NCBI GenBank assembly: GCA_018240025.1
Contig: JAFEGM010000004.1
Coordinates: 53,053-117,052, forward strand
Direction: 5' to 3'
Origin: Verrucomicrobiota bacterium
GTDB lineage: Bacteria > Verrucomicrobiota > Verrucomicrobiia > Chthoniobacterales > SZAS-18
Length of the DNA: 64,000 nucleotides
The notes under the pieces are model-generated. The model saw only the letters and a program-made list of their open reading frames with translations. It did no database searches and was not told where the DNA came from. This document shows, in pieces, positions 17,701-26,240 of this stretch. The first letter of the stretch is position 1, and every line of letters begins with the position of its first letter. The position numbers were made by a program, and so were the translations under genes.

Positions 17701-18601
17701 CTTCGATGCACTGCTCTCGCTCTTCGCCCGGCGGCGGGCGGCACGCAGCGAACGGGTCGAGTCCTCGGCAGCCGGCGCGCCCGGAGCCACGCTCCGCCCG
17801 TTGCGCATCCTGGTGGCGGAGGACCACGAGATCAACCGGCGCGTGGCCATGCTCATGCTCGGCCAGCTCGGCTACGAGGCCGAATACGCCGCCGACGGCG
17901 AGAAGGCCCTGCGCCGGCTGGAGGAGCAGGAGTTCGACCTCGTGCTGATGGATTGCCAGATGCCCGTGCTCGACGGCTACCAGACCGCCAGCGAGATTCG
18001 GCAGCGCGAAGCGCGCGGTCATTACGGCGGTCGGCGGCGCGTCCGCATCGTGGCCGTGACCGCCAATGCGCTGGCGGGCGAGCGCGAACGCTGCCTCGCG
18101 GCCGGCATGGACGATTACATCAGCAAGCCGGTGAAGCTCGATGTGCTGCAGCGCGCCTTGGACGGAACGCCTCTGCCGGCCATCGGCCCCGCCGTGTCCG
18201 CCGGCCCGGGGGAATTCGCGACCGACCTCGGTCCCGAGGTCGAGGCGGCGCTCACCATGCTGGCCCGCGATCTCGGCGCCGCCTCACTCGCAGAGCTGCT
18301 GGAGTCCTTCCTCCGCGACACGCCGTCGAGCCTCGACGAGCTCACCCGCCTCGCCAGCACTGGCACGCGAGAGCAGTTCGGCCGCGCGGCCCACTCGCTG
18401 GCCGGCAGCTGCAGCATTTACGGATTGAATGCGTTGCGCACTTCCGCACTCGCTTTGGAGGATCTTGCAACTGACGGTCAGTCTTTGGCAGAACTCGGGG
18501 AGTCCATTCCGCGCCTGCGTGACATGTACGAGCATGCGGTGCCGGAGCTGCGACGACTTCTCGCCTGCGCCCGAGCCCATGAGGATCCTCTTCGTCCATG
18601 A
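14792..18601 (+). CDS. HNOBA-PAS-GAF-PAS hybrid histidine kinase with two receivers and Hpt
   Basis: 1269 residues, soluble. Order: HNOBA-like H-NOX partner domain (about 20-130, [20 protein letters not shown]), coiled-coil (150-190), PAS/PAC (190-310), GAF (315-470), PAS/PAC (475-600), HisKA with [10 protein letters not shown] (phospho-His about 623), HATPase_c (N box [10 protein letters not shown] boxes DTGVGIP and GGTGLGLAI), receiver 1 (about 855-970, Asp 912/914, weak acidic pair ADPHP), canonical receiver 2 ([22 protein letters not shown], Asp about 1054) and Hpt ([13 protein letters not shown], His about 1201). It probably relays H-NOX state through an internal phosphorelay. No output domain, so it needs a partner regulator such as the receiver at 23408. 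Confidence 0.9.
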   Translation: MNFSAPVAQQARIGLPPQIFARAFPFHFALDAHGRIVQTGVTLRRLCPDLTGAATVDEVFDVIQPAERGPLSSLMHEHGSLLFIEHRPTKIRLRGQFARGDAPGTAVFLGSLWLTDPGDLDRLGLSFEDFAVHDPIVDLLQVVQAQKIAFEDMQRLAQSLTQQRGQLRAINEQARKGEAEARKLAHVAARTDNLVVVTDAAGHVEWVNEAFVRATGYQLEDIRGRRPGDLLQGPETDPATVALMRNRLREGEGFETEILNYRKDGTTYWLHVEVQPIKDETGAITNFIAVERDITAQRREAQRHRLQAAVSRALANADSLREGIARVMQAICHGLGWQFAAFWVREPDEPELHYVELWHEPGEDYGDFEKKTRTLRYAPGDGMPGRTWATRDLLWIQDVAQDRTLPRGPLAGLVGLHGAVGIPLEKRGEVVGVMEFFARRIDQPDAETARLLAGFGAQIGQFVSRQNAEAQLRANEQRLSLVLEASSFDYWDYDLRTRNVVSSQRWLRRLGYEPDELPGSDMEALQHPDDKPRVEAAMRAHLEGRTPGFGVEYRLAEKNGGWRWFYLRGRVVESDENDRPVRLAGVSLDISDRKQLEFELREAKEAAESASRAKSEFLATMSHEIRTPMNGIIGMAGVLRGTPLTTLQRECLDALGTSAEALLEILNDILDFSKIESSKLELSPTEFSLRELVESVVDLLAPRAHAKGLELSSVLRAPLPERVRADEGRLRQILVNLVSNAVKFTERGEVLLRVQALGPTNGAARLRFSIRDTGVGIPAEAVTRLFSPFVQVDAGTARRYGGTGLGLAICKRLVELMDGQIGVDSEPGVGSTFWFEVQLAVVTSADEMAFDAHLAGIRVLIADPHPAVCESIVAMLAPWGVTCESAATMTALRAELAHGLKIGEPYASVLLDRDLPGGSLDELIRDLRLELDEAAPRFVFLAPLEAQNELSPAAARADAVLTKPVKQSSLFDALLSLFARRRAARSERVESSAAGAPGATLRPLRILVAEDHEINRRVAMLMLGQLGYEAEYAADGEKALRRLEEQEFDLVLMDCQMPVLDGYQTASEIRQREARGHYGGRRRVRIVAVTANALAGERERCLAAGMDDYISKPVKLDVLQRALDGTPLPAIGPAVSAGPGEFATDLGPEVEAALTMLARDLGAASLAELLESFLRDTPSSLDELTRLASTGTREQFGRAAHSLAGSCSIYGLNALRTSALALEDLATDGQSLAELGESIPRLRDMYEHAVPELRRLLACARAHEDPLRP

Positions 18602-19781
18602 GCGCCTCGGCGCCTGGGGAGGCGCGGAGGCGAACGCCCTGGTTACGGCCGCCGAGCTGCGGCGCCGCGGGCACTGCGTCGGGCTGGCCCACGGCGCCTC
18701 CACCGGCCGGGGCGAGGCGGCTTGGCAGGACACCTTCGAGGCGCGGTTTCCGCTCCCGCCAGGGGCCTCCGCGGCCGCGCTGGAGGAGGCGGTGCGGACG
18801 TTCCAACCCGAGGTTGTCTACCTTCATAAGATGGCCGACCTCGACGTGATCGCTGCCCTCGCCGACGGCCGCGTGCCGGTCGTGCGGATGGTCCACGACC
18901 ACGACCTGTACTGCATGCGCAGCTACAAGTACGACTACTTCACCCGCGCGGTCTGCCACCGCCCCGTTTCGCTGGCCTGCCTGGTGCCTTGTCTCGCCTG
19001 CGTAGCCCGCAATCCCGAAGGTCGCTGGCCGCTCAAGTGGGTCTCCTATCGCGCCAAGCAGCGCGAGTTGCGGCTGAACCGCTGCTTCGCGCGTCTCGTC
19101 GTCGCCACCCGCTACATGGAGCGCGAGCTGGTGCAGAACGGCTTCGCGCCCGACCGCATCCGGCTGCACGCCCCTGTGCCCCGCAGCGGTGACCCCGGCG
19201 TGCGGGCGGATTTCGGCCCGCGCAATCTGCTCATCTACGCCGGCCAGATCATCCGCGGCAAAGGCGTGGATGTGCTGCTCGAAAGTCTCGCGCAGGTCCA
19301 GGCGCCGTTCGAGCTGCTCGTCCTCGGCGAGGGCAATCACCGCCCGCATTGCGAGCAACTGGCGCAGCAGCTCGGTCTGGGCGGAAAGGTGCGCTTCGCC
19401 GGCTTCGTGCCGCAGGACGAACTGAAACGCCACTACGCCGCAGCCACCGCCATGGTCATGAGCTCGCTCTGGCCCGAACCCATGGGCGCGGTCGGACTGG
19501 AGGCGATGCGCTACGGCCTGCCGGTCGTCGCCTTCGATGCCGGAGGAATCGGCGAATGGCTGCACGACGGCGAGAACGGCTTCCTCGTGCCATGGAGCGA
19601 CCGGCGCGCCTACGCGGCCCGGGTCGACCAGCTGCTGACCGACAAGGATCTGGCCCGCCGCCTCGGCGCGCAGGCACTGCGCTTCGTGACCGAGCGCTTC
19701 CATTTCGACACCTACATCGACGGCCTCGAGGCGCTCTTCGCTGAGACGGCCGCCCTCGTCCCGCGCGCCACCGCCGCATGA
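18579..19781 (+). CDS. glycosyltransferase family 4 protein
   Basis: 400 residues, GT-B fold. The N-terminal half starts [20 protein letters not shown]; the C-terminal half has [20 protein letters not shown] and [20 protein letters not shown], the EX7E nucleotide-sugar site of GT4 enzymes. A Cys-rich insert ([19 protein letters not shown]) near residues 125-145 is typical of some EPS GT4 proteins. The ATG overlaps the end of the kinase gene by 23 bp, and the stop overlaps the next start (ATGA). Presumed to add one sugar to the lipid-linked repeat unit; donor and acceptor unknown. Confidence 0.88.
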   Translation: MRILFVHERLGAWGGAEANALVTAAELRRRGHCVGLAHGASTGRGEAAWQDTFEARFPLPPGASAAALEEAVRTFQPEVVYLHKMADLDVIAALADGRVPVVRMVHDHDLYCMRSYKYDYFTRAVCHRPVSLACLVPCLACVARNPEGRWPLKWVSYRAKQRELRLNRCFARLVVATRYMERELVQNGFAPDRIRLHAPVPRSGDPGVRADFGPRNLLIYAGQIIRGKGVDVLLESLAQVQAPFELLVLGEGNHRPHCEQLAQQLGLGGKVRFAGFVPQDELKRHYAAATAMVMSSLWPEPMGAVGLEAMRYGLPVVAFDAGGIGEWLHDGENGFLVPWSDRRAYAARVDQLLTDKDLARRLGAQALRFVTERFHFDTYIDGLEALFAETAALVPRATAA

Positions 19782-20539
19782 ATCGCCCCGACCCCCAGGA
19801 AGTCTCCGCGCGCATGGCCGAGCGGCTGCACGCGGCCCAGTCGCCCTGGGAACGCCGCCGGCTCAATGCGCGCGTGGCACTGCGCCGCCTGACCTGGCGG
19901 GTAGTGGTAGGCGGCACTTTCGCGCTCAAGCGCTTCCTCGACATCGTCATCAGCCTGACCTGCCTGATCCTCTTCGCGCCGCTCTTCCTGCTCCTGGCGC
20001 TGCTCGTGAAACTCGACGGCGGCCCGGTCTTCTTCGCCCAGACCCGCGTGGGCTTCCGGGGCAAGGAGTTCAAAATGCTGAAGTATCGCTCGATGATCGT
20101 GAACGCGGAAGCCCGGCTCGCCGAGCTGCTGGCGCAGAACGAAAAGGTCGGCGGCGTGACCTTCAAGATGAAGAACGATCCGCGCGTCACGAAAGTGGGC
20201 CGCTTCCTGCGCAAGTCCTCGCTCGACGAGCTGCCGCAGTTCCTCAACGTCCTGCGCGGCGAGATGTCGATCGTGGGTCCCCGCCCCGCCATCCCGCGCG
20301 AGGTGGAGCAGTATTCGCAGGCCGACCGCCGCCGCCTGCTCGCCAAGCCCGGCATCACCTGCCTCTGGCAAGTCGGCGAACGCGAAGGGCGCGTCTTCGA
20401 GATCGGCGACCGCAACGCCATCGGCTTCGACGAACAGGTCGAGCTCGATGTCCGCTACATCGAGACCCACTCGTTCTGGCGCGATCTCTGGCTCATGCTC
20501 AAAACGGTGCCCGCCATCCTGTTCGGAAAGGGAATGTAG
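19778..20539 (+). CDS. undecaprenyl-phosphate sugar phosphotransferase (initiating EPS transferase)
   Basis: 253 residues of the bacterial sugar transferase (ExoY/WbaP C-terminal) type. A single membrane hairpin ([20 protein letters not shown]) is followed by [40 protein letters not shown] and [18 protein letters not shown], the catalytic core. The enzyme transfers a sugar-1-phosphate from a nucleotide sugar to undecaprenyl phosphate, the first step of the repeat unit. It lacks the N-terminal multi-span domain of WbaP, so it is of the short ExoY form. ATGA-coupled to the upstream glycosyltransferase. Confidence 0.92.
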   Translation: MNRPDPQEVSARMAERLHAAQSPWERRRLNARVALRRLTWRVVVGGTFALKRFLDIVISLTCLILFAPLFLLLALLVKLDGGPVFFAQTRVGFRGKEFKMLKYRSMIVNAEARLAELLAQNEKVGGVTFKMKNDPRVTKVGRFLRKSSLDELPQFLNVLRGEMSIVGPRPAIPREVEQYSQADRRRLLAKPGITCLWQVGEREGRVFEIGDRNAIGFDEQVELDVRYIETHSFWRDLWLMLKTVPAILFGKGM

Positions 20540-20541
20540 CC

Positions 20542-21348
20542 ATGTCCGATTTCCTGCTCTGCTGCCCTGCGATCGGGCCCGGTTTCGACCTGCTCGGGCG
20601 GCCCCGCCCGCTGGCGCTCTTTCCCTTCCTGGGCCGGCCGCTGCTCGATTTGGCGTTGGCCGATCTCGCCGCGCGCGGACGTCGCTCCGGCCTCGTGCTG
20701 ACCAACGACCGGCCGGCGGAAATCGCGGCCTTTCTGCTCGAGGGCAAGCCGTGGGGCCTGCGGACCGAACTCGTGACCACCGCCGGCGAGCCTGCGGCCG
20801 AGGCCGCGCAGCACTTGCCGGCGGGGGCCGAGTTGGTTGTGCTCGACCATCTCCCCGGGGCCGCCCCGGGCGGCCTGTGGGATGCGCCGGCCGCGCTTTT
20901 CGCGGCGCTTTCGTCGGAACTCGGGCGCTCCGGCGCGGACCGCCTGGGCATCGTGCAGACGCAGCCCGGCGTGTTCGTCCACCGACGCGCCCGCGTTTCG
21001 CCGCAGGCTCATCTCAGCGGGCCGTGTTGGATCGGCGAAGGCGCGGGCATCGGTCCCGGCGCGGAGATCGGCCCCGGCGCGATCATCGAGCAGCACAGTC
21101 TGGTCGATGCCCAGGCCACGGTGGTCGAGAGCTTCGTCGGTCCCGAAACGTACGTCGGTCAGATGACGGAACTCCGGCAGTCCTTCGCCTGGGGCAGCGG
21201 CCTGGTGAAATGGAGCACCGGCTCGCAAACCGAGGTGACTGATCGCTTCCTCTTGGCCGCTCTCGGCACGCGCGCGCCGACCGACGGCAGTTTCCTCGGG
21301 CGCGTGAAAGCCGCCTGGAAGGCCGCGTTTTCCAGCGCGCGCGACTGA
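20542..21348 (+). CDS. nucleotidyltransferase-like protein with left-handed beta-helix
   Basis: 268 residues. The N-terminal half resembles a sugar nucleotidyltransferase Rossmann domain (RPRPLALFPFLGRPLLDLAL) but has no LAAGxGTR pyrophosphorylase signature. The C-terminal half has hexapeptide repeats (ARVSPQAHLSGPCWIGEGAG, IGPGAEIGPGAIIEQ) of a left-handed beta-helix, as in GlmU-like proteins. It may bind rather than activate a sugar nucleotide. Located 2 bp after the initiating transferase and 19 bp before the STAS gene. The precise function is not recognised. Confidence 0.65.
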   Translation: MSDFLLCCPAIGPGFDLLGRPRPLALFPFLGRPLLDLALADLAARGRRSGLVLTNDRPAEIAAFLLEGKPWGLRTELVTTAGEPAAEAAQHLPAGAELVVLDHLPGAAPGGLWDAPAALFAALSSELGRSGADRLGIVQTQPGVFVHRRARVSPQAHLSGPCWIGEGAGIGPGAEIGPGAIIEQHSLVDAQATVVESFVGPETYVGQMTELRQSFAWGSGLVKWSTGSQTEVTDRFLLAALGTRAPTDGSFLGRVKAAWKAAFSSARD

Positions 21349-21367
21349 TCCCTGATTCCCCTCCCCC

Positions 21368-21670
21368 ATGAAAACCCTCTCTCAATCCGCCTCGCTGACG
21401 GTCTCTGACCTGACCGAAATGAACGCCGCCAACAGCGCCGGCCTGCGGGACGAGATCCGCGCCTCGCTGCTCGAATCCCAGCTCGAGCTCAACCTCGACC
21501 TCTCGGCCACGCGTTTCATCGACAGCAGCGGTCTAGGCGCCCTCATCGCGCTGCAGAAGACGATGCGGGCCCGCGGCGGGCAGCTCCGTCTCCTGCGACC
21601 ATCCCCGGTGGTGCTGCAGATCCTCGAACTCACCCGGCTCCATCGCGTGCTCGAAATTGTCCCCGCCTGA
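21368..21670 (+). CDS. STAS domain anti-sigma factor antagonist-like protein
   Basis: 100 residues forming one STAS domain. The phosphorylation loop ATRFIDSSGLGALIAL has the DSSGLG motif with the Ser that SpoIIAA/RsbV-type proteins use as a switch residue. In known systems an HPK-like kinase phosphorylates it and a PP2C phosphatase removes the phosphate. Both activities are predicted for the next gene, whose TTG start overlaps this stop by 14 bp. A pyrimidine-rich stretch precedes the ATG with no ribosome binding site. Confidence 0.9.
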   Translation: MKTLSQSASLTVSDLTEMNAANSAGLRDEIRASLLESQLELNLDLSATRFIDSSGLGALIALQKTMRARGGQLRLLRPSPVVLQILELTRLHRVLEIVPA

Positions 21671-23411
21671 TCCCCAGTTCGAAACCGGCGCAGGCGCGAC
21701 CTTCCGTCACCGCGCCGCCTGCAACCTCGTCGCGGTGCGGGAAGCCACGCGTCTGCTGCGGACCTTCCTGCAGGCCAGCGGCGTAGCGGAGGCCGAGGCG
21801 GACGCGCTCGAACTCGTCTGTGCCGAAGCGGCGAACAACGCCGTGCGTTACGCTACCGAGGCGGGCCGGGAGCGGTTGGTGGTGATCGAGGCGCTCTTGG
21901 GCGCCGGCTCGGTGGAACTCCGGGTGACCGATCACACACCCGGTTTCGACCTCCCGCTGGAGGTGGAACTGCCCGATCTCGACGCCGAGTCGGGCCGGGG
22001 GCTGTTTCTCATCCGGTCGATCATGGACGAGGTCGATTACCTCCGCGGCCGGGACGAGAACGTGCTCATCGCCCGCCGCGCCCTGCCGCGTCTGCCGGGA
22101 CGCGCGCCGACCGCGCGGGAGCTGGAGCTCGAGGCGGAACTCGGCCAGATGACCGAGGAGCTGGCCTCGGCCTACGAAAGTCTCTCCGCCATCTTTCGAT
22201 TCTCGACCGCGCTCGGTGGTTCCGAACGCGGCCCGGCCTGGATCGAGAAGTGGATGCTCGAGCTGTGCCGGGTCACCGGCGCCGATTGGTTCCAGTTTCG
22301 GCTGGCCGACCCGAAGGATCTTTCGCTCCGGATCGTCGCCTCGTCCGCGGTGGAGCCTGCGCCACCGCTAACCGCCAAAGCGGGCGGCGAAGACCTGGCG
22401 GAGGTCCGCGCCATCCTGACGCGACAGGACGTCTGGTTCGATCGACGCCAGGCCCTGGCCGAGGCGGACCCACTCCTCGCCTTTGGCCGGCGCATGAGCG
22501 GCGTGGTGCATCCGATCTTCGTCGGCGCCGACCCGACCGGAGTGCTCACGCTCGGTCGGGAAATCGAGGCGGACCCCTTCAGCGCCGGGCAGGTCAACGT
22601 CATCCACACGCTCGCCGATTTCCTCGGCATCGAGGTCTGCAATGCCCGCGTGCAGGACGAGAATCTGCGCGCCCGGGTGCTGCATCGAGAGCTGGAAATC
22701 GCCTCCAGCATCCAGGCTTCGCTGCTGCCCGCGGTCATCCCGCAGCAGCCCGGGCTCGCCCTGGCCGCCACCATGGCGGCGGCGAGCGAAATGGGTGGCG
22801 ACTTCTACGACGTCATCGAGATCCCCGGCACGGGCACGCTCCTGGTCATCGCCGACGTCATGGGCAAGGGCATGTCGGCCGCGCTCTTCGCGGCCATCTT
22901 CCGCAGCCACCTGCGTTCTCGGCTGGATCTGGCCCGCCAGCCCGAGCAGCTCCTGACCTGGGTGAACCGCACCCTCTTCGCCGACCTCGATCGGGTGGAC
23001 ATGTTCATCACCGCCCAACTCGCCCTGGTCGATCTCCCAGGGCGGCAGGTGCGCATCGCTTCCGCCGGCCACTGCCCGCTGCTCTTGGCCCAACCCGGCG
23101 GCGAGGTGCTGGAGTTCGGCTCGGAAGGACCTCCGCTCGGCATCGAGGCCGAAACCGCCTATCTCGGTTCCGCGCTCCCCCTGCGCCCGGGCGACACCGG
23201 CATCCTGTTCACGGATGGCGTGCCCGAGATGAGCGATCGCGAGGGCGATTTTTACGGCCTCGCGCGCTTCAAGTCGTGGTGGGGAGAGCGCGCCGGCGGC
23301 ACGCCCCCGGGCGAACTCGGCCGCGCCCTGATGGCGGAACTGGACGCTTTCCGCACCACCCGTCCGGCCCGTGACGATGTGGCCTTCGTCATCTTCCAAC
23401 ACCCTGCATGA
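21657..23411 (+). CDS. HATPase (RsbW-like)-GAF-PP2C (RsbU/SpoIIE-like) switch protein
   Basis: 584 residues starting at TTG 21657. Residues 10-140 form an anti-sigma-type HATPase domain (N box ELVCAEAANNAVRYA, G1 DHTPGFD, G2 GRGLFLI). A coiled-coil (145-175) and a GAF-like domain (180-335) follow. The C-terminal PP2C/SpoIIE phosphatase domain (about 370-580) has EMGGDFYDVIEI, VIADVMGKGMSAALFA and GILFTDGVPEM, with the metal-binding Asp residues present. One chain thus carries predicted kinase and phosphatase for STAS proteins. Overlaps the STAS gene upstream and the receiver gene downstream (ATGA). Confidence 0.88.
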   Translation: MSPPDPQFETGAGATFRHRAACNLVAVREATRLLRTFLQASGVAEAEADALELVCAEAANNAVRYATEAGRERLVVIEALLGAGSVELRVTDHTPGFDLPLEVELPDLDAESGRGLFLIRSIMDEVDYLRGRDENVLIARRALPRLPGRAPTARELELEAELGQMTEELASAYESLSAIFRFSTALGGSERGPAWIEKWMLELCRVTGADWFQFRLADPKDLSLRIVASSAVEPAPPLTAKAGGEDLAEVRAILTRQDVWFDRRQALAEADPLLAFGRRMSGVVHPIFVGADPTGVLTLGREIEADPFSAGQVNVIHTLADFLGIEVCNARVQDENLRARVLHRELEIASSIQASLLPAVIPQQPGLALAATMAAASEMGGDFYDVIEIPGTGTLLVIADVMGKGMSAALFAAIFRSHLRSRLDLARQPEQLLTWVNRTLFADLDRVDMFITAQLALVDLPGRQVRIASAGHCPLLLAQPGGEVLEFGSEGPPLGIEAETAYLGSALPLRPGDTGILFTDGVPEMSDREGDFYGLARFKSWWGERAGGTPPGELGRALMAELDAFRTTRPARDDVAFVIFQHPA

Positions 23412-23791
23412 ACGCTCGCATCCTCATCGCCGACGACGAGCCGCACATGCGCCGGGTCATCGAACTCAGTCTCCGTCGCGGCGGCTACGAACTGGTCATC
23501 GCGCGCGACGGCCACGAAGCCGTCCGGCTGGCGCGCTCGGAGCAACCCGCGCTCATCGTCATGGACGTCAACATGCCCGAGCTCAACGGCGTCGAGGCGT
23601 TGCGGACGCTCAAGCAGACGCCGGAGACCGCCGCGATCCCCGTCATCATGCTGACCGCCCGCGGCCATGTGCTGACGCGCCACGAAGCGGAAAGCTCCGG
23701 CGCCGCGCTCTTCCTGACCAAGCCCTTCAGCCCGACCCAGCTGCTCGACGAAGTTCGTCGGTTGCTGCCCCCTGCCTCTGCGACGCCATGA
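23408..23791 (+). CDS. single-domain response regulator (receiver)
   Basis: 127 residues, a receiver domain only: ILIADDEPHMRRVIELSL (acidic pair), LIVMDVNMPELNGVEAL (phospho-Asp), IPVIMLTARG (Thr switch) and FLTKPFSP (Lys). All five key residues are present, so it should be phosphorylated. It could be the endpoint of the phosphorelay from the hybrid kinase at 14792, or an input to the phosphatase upstream. ATGA overlaps with both neighbours. Confidence 0.92.
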   Translation: MNARILIADDEPHMRRVIELSLRRGGYELVIARDGHEAVRLARSEQPALIVMDVNMPELNGVEALRTLKQTPETAAIPVIMLTARGHVLTRHEAESSGAALFLTKPFSPTQLLDEVRRLLPPASATP

Positions 23792-24963
23792 AACCCATTC
23801 TTCCGCTTTTCATCATGCTGGATGCCGCGGGCTGGGAGATCCTGCGCGACCGCGACTTCCTCACCGCCGAAGCGCCGCATCGGCGCAAGCTCGAGAGCGT
23901 CTTCGGCTACAGCTCGGCCTGCGTGCCGAGCATCGTCTCCGGCCGCTGGCCCGATTCGCACCGCAACTGGTCGTACTTCGTCTACGACCCGCCGAATTCG
24001 CCCTTCCGCAAACTGAAGGGCCTCCGCCTGCTGCCCAATGCGCTGACCAGCCGGCGCATCGTCCGCCGCATTCTCACCCGGCTGCTCAAGCGCGGCCTCG
24101 GCTTCCGCGGCTACTTCGATCTCTACAACATCCCGTTCCAGTACATCTCGCTCTTCGACTTCTCCGAGAAGAAGAGCCCGTTCACGCCCGGCGGGATGAA
24201 CCGCGGGGAGAACATCTTCGATTTCCTCACGCAGCGCGGGATTCCCTACTACATGAACGACATCGAGCGGCCCGAGCCGGAGACGCGGGACCAGCTCATC
24301 GAACGGATCCGTTCGGAGTCGATCGACTTCGCTTTCGTGTATTGGCCGGGCCTGGACGGGCTGATGCACCTGCACGGCAACGACTCGCCGCGCATCGTCG
24401 ACCAGCTCGCCGGCTATCAGGACTGGATCGGCGCCATCATGGCCGCGGCGCGCGAGCACTACGCGGACTTGCGGCTCTTCGTCTTCTCCGACCACGGCAT
24501 GGCCAATTGCGACGAACATCTCGATCTGCGCGCCGTCATCGAACGGCTGCCGCTGCGGTTCGGCGAGGACTACACCGCGGTCTACGATTCGACCATGGCG
24601 CGGTTCTGGTTTCATCGGCCGGCCGCGCGGGGGGCGATCGAGGCGGCGCTGCGGACCGTGCCGGAGGGCCGTGTCATCGAAGACGCCGAGCTGGCCGAAC
24701 TGCACACGCTCTTCGAAGACCGGTATTTCGGCGAACTCATCTTCCTGCTCCGCGAGGGCGTGCTGCTCGTGCCCAGCCACATGGGGGAGCGGCCCATTCG
24801 CGCCATGCACGGCTACCATCCGGCCGACCGCCACAGCAAGGCGTCGCTGCTGACCAACCGGACCGATGTGCCTGAAAGCATCACGGCCATTCCGCATATC
24901 TACCAGCTCATGACCACCCACGCGCTCGCCGCCCAGGCGGCCAACGGGGGCGCCCCGGCCTGA
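23788..24963 (+). CDS. alkaline phosphatase-superfamily (nucleotide pyrophosphatase/phosphodiesterase-like) protein
   Basis: 391 residues. Metal-site motifs of the alkaline phosphatase superfamily are in order: IMLDAAGWEI (Asp), SSACVPSIVSGRWP (Ser/Thr nucleophile region), WPGLDGLMHLHG (Asp/His), FVFSDHGMANC (SDHGM) and MHGYHPADRHSK (His). The protein has no signal peptide, so it probably acts on cytoplasmic or membrane-face substrates. Related genes occur in polysaccharide loci, where they may modify or release phosphorylated glycans. Substrate unknown. ATGA-coupled to the receiver gene. Confidence 0.8.
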   Translation: MKPILPLFIMLDAAGWEILRDRDFLTAEAPHRRKLESVFGYSSACVPSIVSGRWPDSHRNWSYFVYDPPNSPFRKLKGLRLLPNALTSRRIVRRILTRLLKRGLGFRGYFDLYNIPFQYISLFDFSEKKSPFTPGGMNRGENIFDFLTQRGIPYYMNDIERPEPETRDQLIERIRSESIDFAFVYWPGLDGLMHLHGNDSPRIVDQLAGYQDWIGAIMAAAREHYADLRLFVFSDHGMANCDEHLDLRAVIERLPLRFGEDYTAVYDSTMARFWFHRPAARGAIEAALRTVPEGRVIEDAELAELHTLFEDRYFGELIFLLREGVLLVPSHMGERPIRAMHGYHPADRHSKASLLTNRTDVPESITAIPHIYQLMTTHALAAQAANGGAPA

Positions 24964-24965
24964 CC

Positions 24966-26240
24966 ATGCAACCGTCGGGCCCCAGGTGCATCGTCCACGT
25001 CCCGCGCCGCTTCATCGCGGAGGAATGGGGCGGCACGGAGACCGTCATCCTGGAGATCGCCCGCCGGCAGCAGCGCGCCGGCTTGGAGCCGCGCATTCTC
25101 ACCAGCATGGCGCTGGCCCGGCAGCGCACCGAGGAGATCGGCGGCATCCCGGTGGAGCGATTTCCGTATTTCTACCCCTTCTTCGGTCTGACCGCCGCCG
25201 ACCGCGCCGCCATGGACAAGAAGGGCGGCAATCTCGTCTCCTTCTCGCTGCTGCACCGGCTGCTGCGCCTGTCGGATGTCCGTCTTTTCCATGCCCATGC
25301 GCTCAAGCGCCTCGGGGGCGAGATCCGCACCGCGGCGCGGCTGCGGCGCAAGCCCTACGTCGTCTCGCTACACGGCGGCGTGTTCGACGTCCCGCCGGCC
25401 GAGCTGGCCTCCATGGCGGAGCCGATCGCCGGTCGCTTCGAGTGGGGGCGCTTCCTCGGGGCGCTCTTCGGCTCGCGCCGTCTGCTCGACGAAGCGGACC
25501 ACGTCATCTGCGTCGGCCAGAGCGAGCTGGAGAAGGCGCGGCAGGCGCTGCCGCACGATCGCGTCAGCTACCTGCCCAACGGCGTCGACACCGCCCGCTT
25601 CGCCCAGGCCGACGGCGCTGGCTTCCGCGCCAGGCACGGCCTCGCGCCCGATGCCTTCGTGGTGCTCAATGCCGGGCGCATCGCCGCGCAGAAGAACCAG
25701 CATCTGCTCGTGGAAGCCTTCGCCCGCGTGCTGGCGGAACGGCCGGGCTCGGTGCTGCTGCTGATGGGACCGGAGACCGATCCCGACTACGGCGCCCGGG
25801 TGCGGGCCGCGGCCGAACCGCTGGGCGGCGCCGTCCGCCTGCTCGGCAGCGTGCGCAACGACGATCCCGACCTCGTGGCCGCCTTCCACGCGGCCGACCT
25901 GTTCGCGCTCCCCTCGCGTCACGAGCCGTTCGGCATCGTGGTGCTCGAGGCCTGGAGCGCCGGCCTGCCCGTGGTGGTCAGCAGCGTGGGCGGATTGCGC
26001 GCCCTCGTGCGGCAGGACGAGACCGGGCTGTTCTTCGATCCAGAGGGCGAGTCCGCCGCCGAGCGACTGGCCGAGCGCATCCTCTTCGCCGCCGCCCGGC
26101 CGGAACTCCGCCGCCGCCTCGGCGCCGCCGGCCTGGCCGAGGCGCGGGCGCAGTATGACTGGGACCGCATTCACGACCGCCTGGAGGGCATCTATGCCCG
26201 CGCCGAAGCCCATGCCGCCAGCCGCGGCCGCCCGTCATGA
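24966..26240 (+). CDS. glycosyltransferase family 4 protein
   Basis: 424 residues, GT-B fold. N-terminal part: IVHVPRRFIAEEWGGTETVI, with a Gly-Gly-x-Glu acceptor-side loop. Donor half: VVLNAGRIAAQKNQHLLVEA, then DLFALPSRHEPFGIVVLEAW, the EX7E motif. Likely adds one sugar of the EPS repeat unit on the cytoplasmic face. Begins 2 bp after the phosphodiesterase-like gene and ends in an ATGA overlap with the flippase gene. Confidence 0.9.
   Translation: MQPSGPRCIVHVPRRFIAEEWGGTETVILEIARRQQRAGLEPRILTSMALARQRTEEIGGIPVERFPYFYPFFGLTAADRAAMDKKGGNLVSFSLLHRLLRLSDVRLFHAHALKRLGGEIRTAARLRRKPYVVSLHGGVFDVPPAELASMAEPIAGRFEWGRFLGALFGSRRLLDEADHVICVGQSELEKARQALPHDRVSYLPNGVDTARFAQADGAGFRARHGLAPDAFVVLNAGRIAAQKNQHLLVEAFARVLAERPGSVLLLMGPETDPDYGARVRAAAEPLGGAVRLLGSVRNDDPDLVAAFHAADLFALPSRHEPFGIVVLEAWSAGLPVVVSSVGGLRALVRQDETGLFFDPEGESAAERLAERILFAAARPELRRRLGAAGLAEARAQYDWDRIHDRLEGIYARAEAHAASRGRPS

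Noticed and set aside
14744..18022. 1092-residue minus-strand open frame
   Set aside because: Antisense to the hybrid histidine kinase, whose domains are all intact; no family motifs on this strand.
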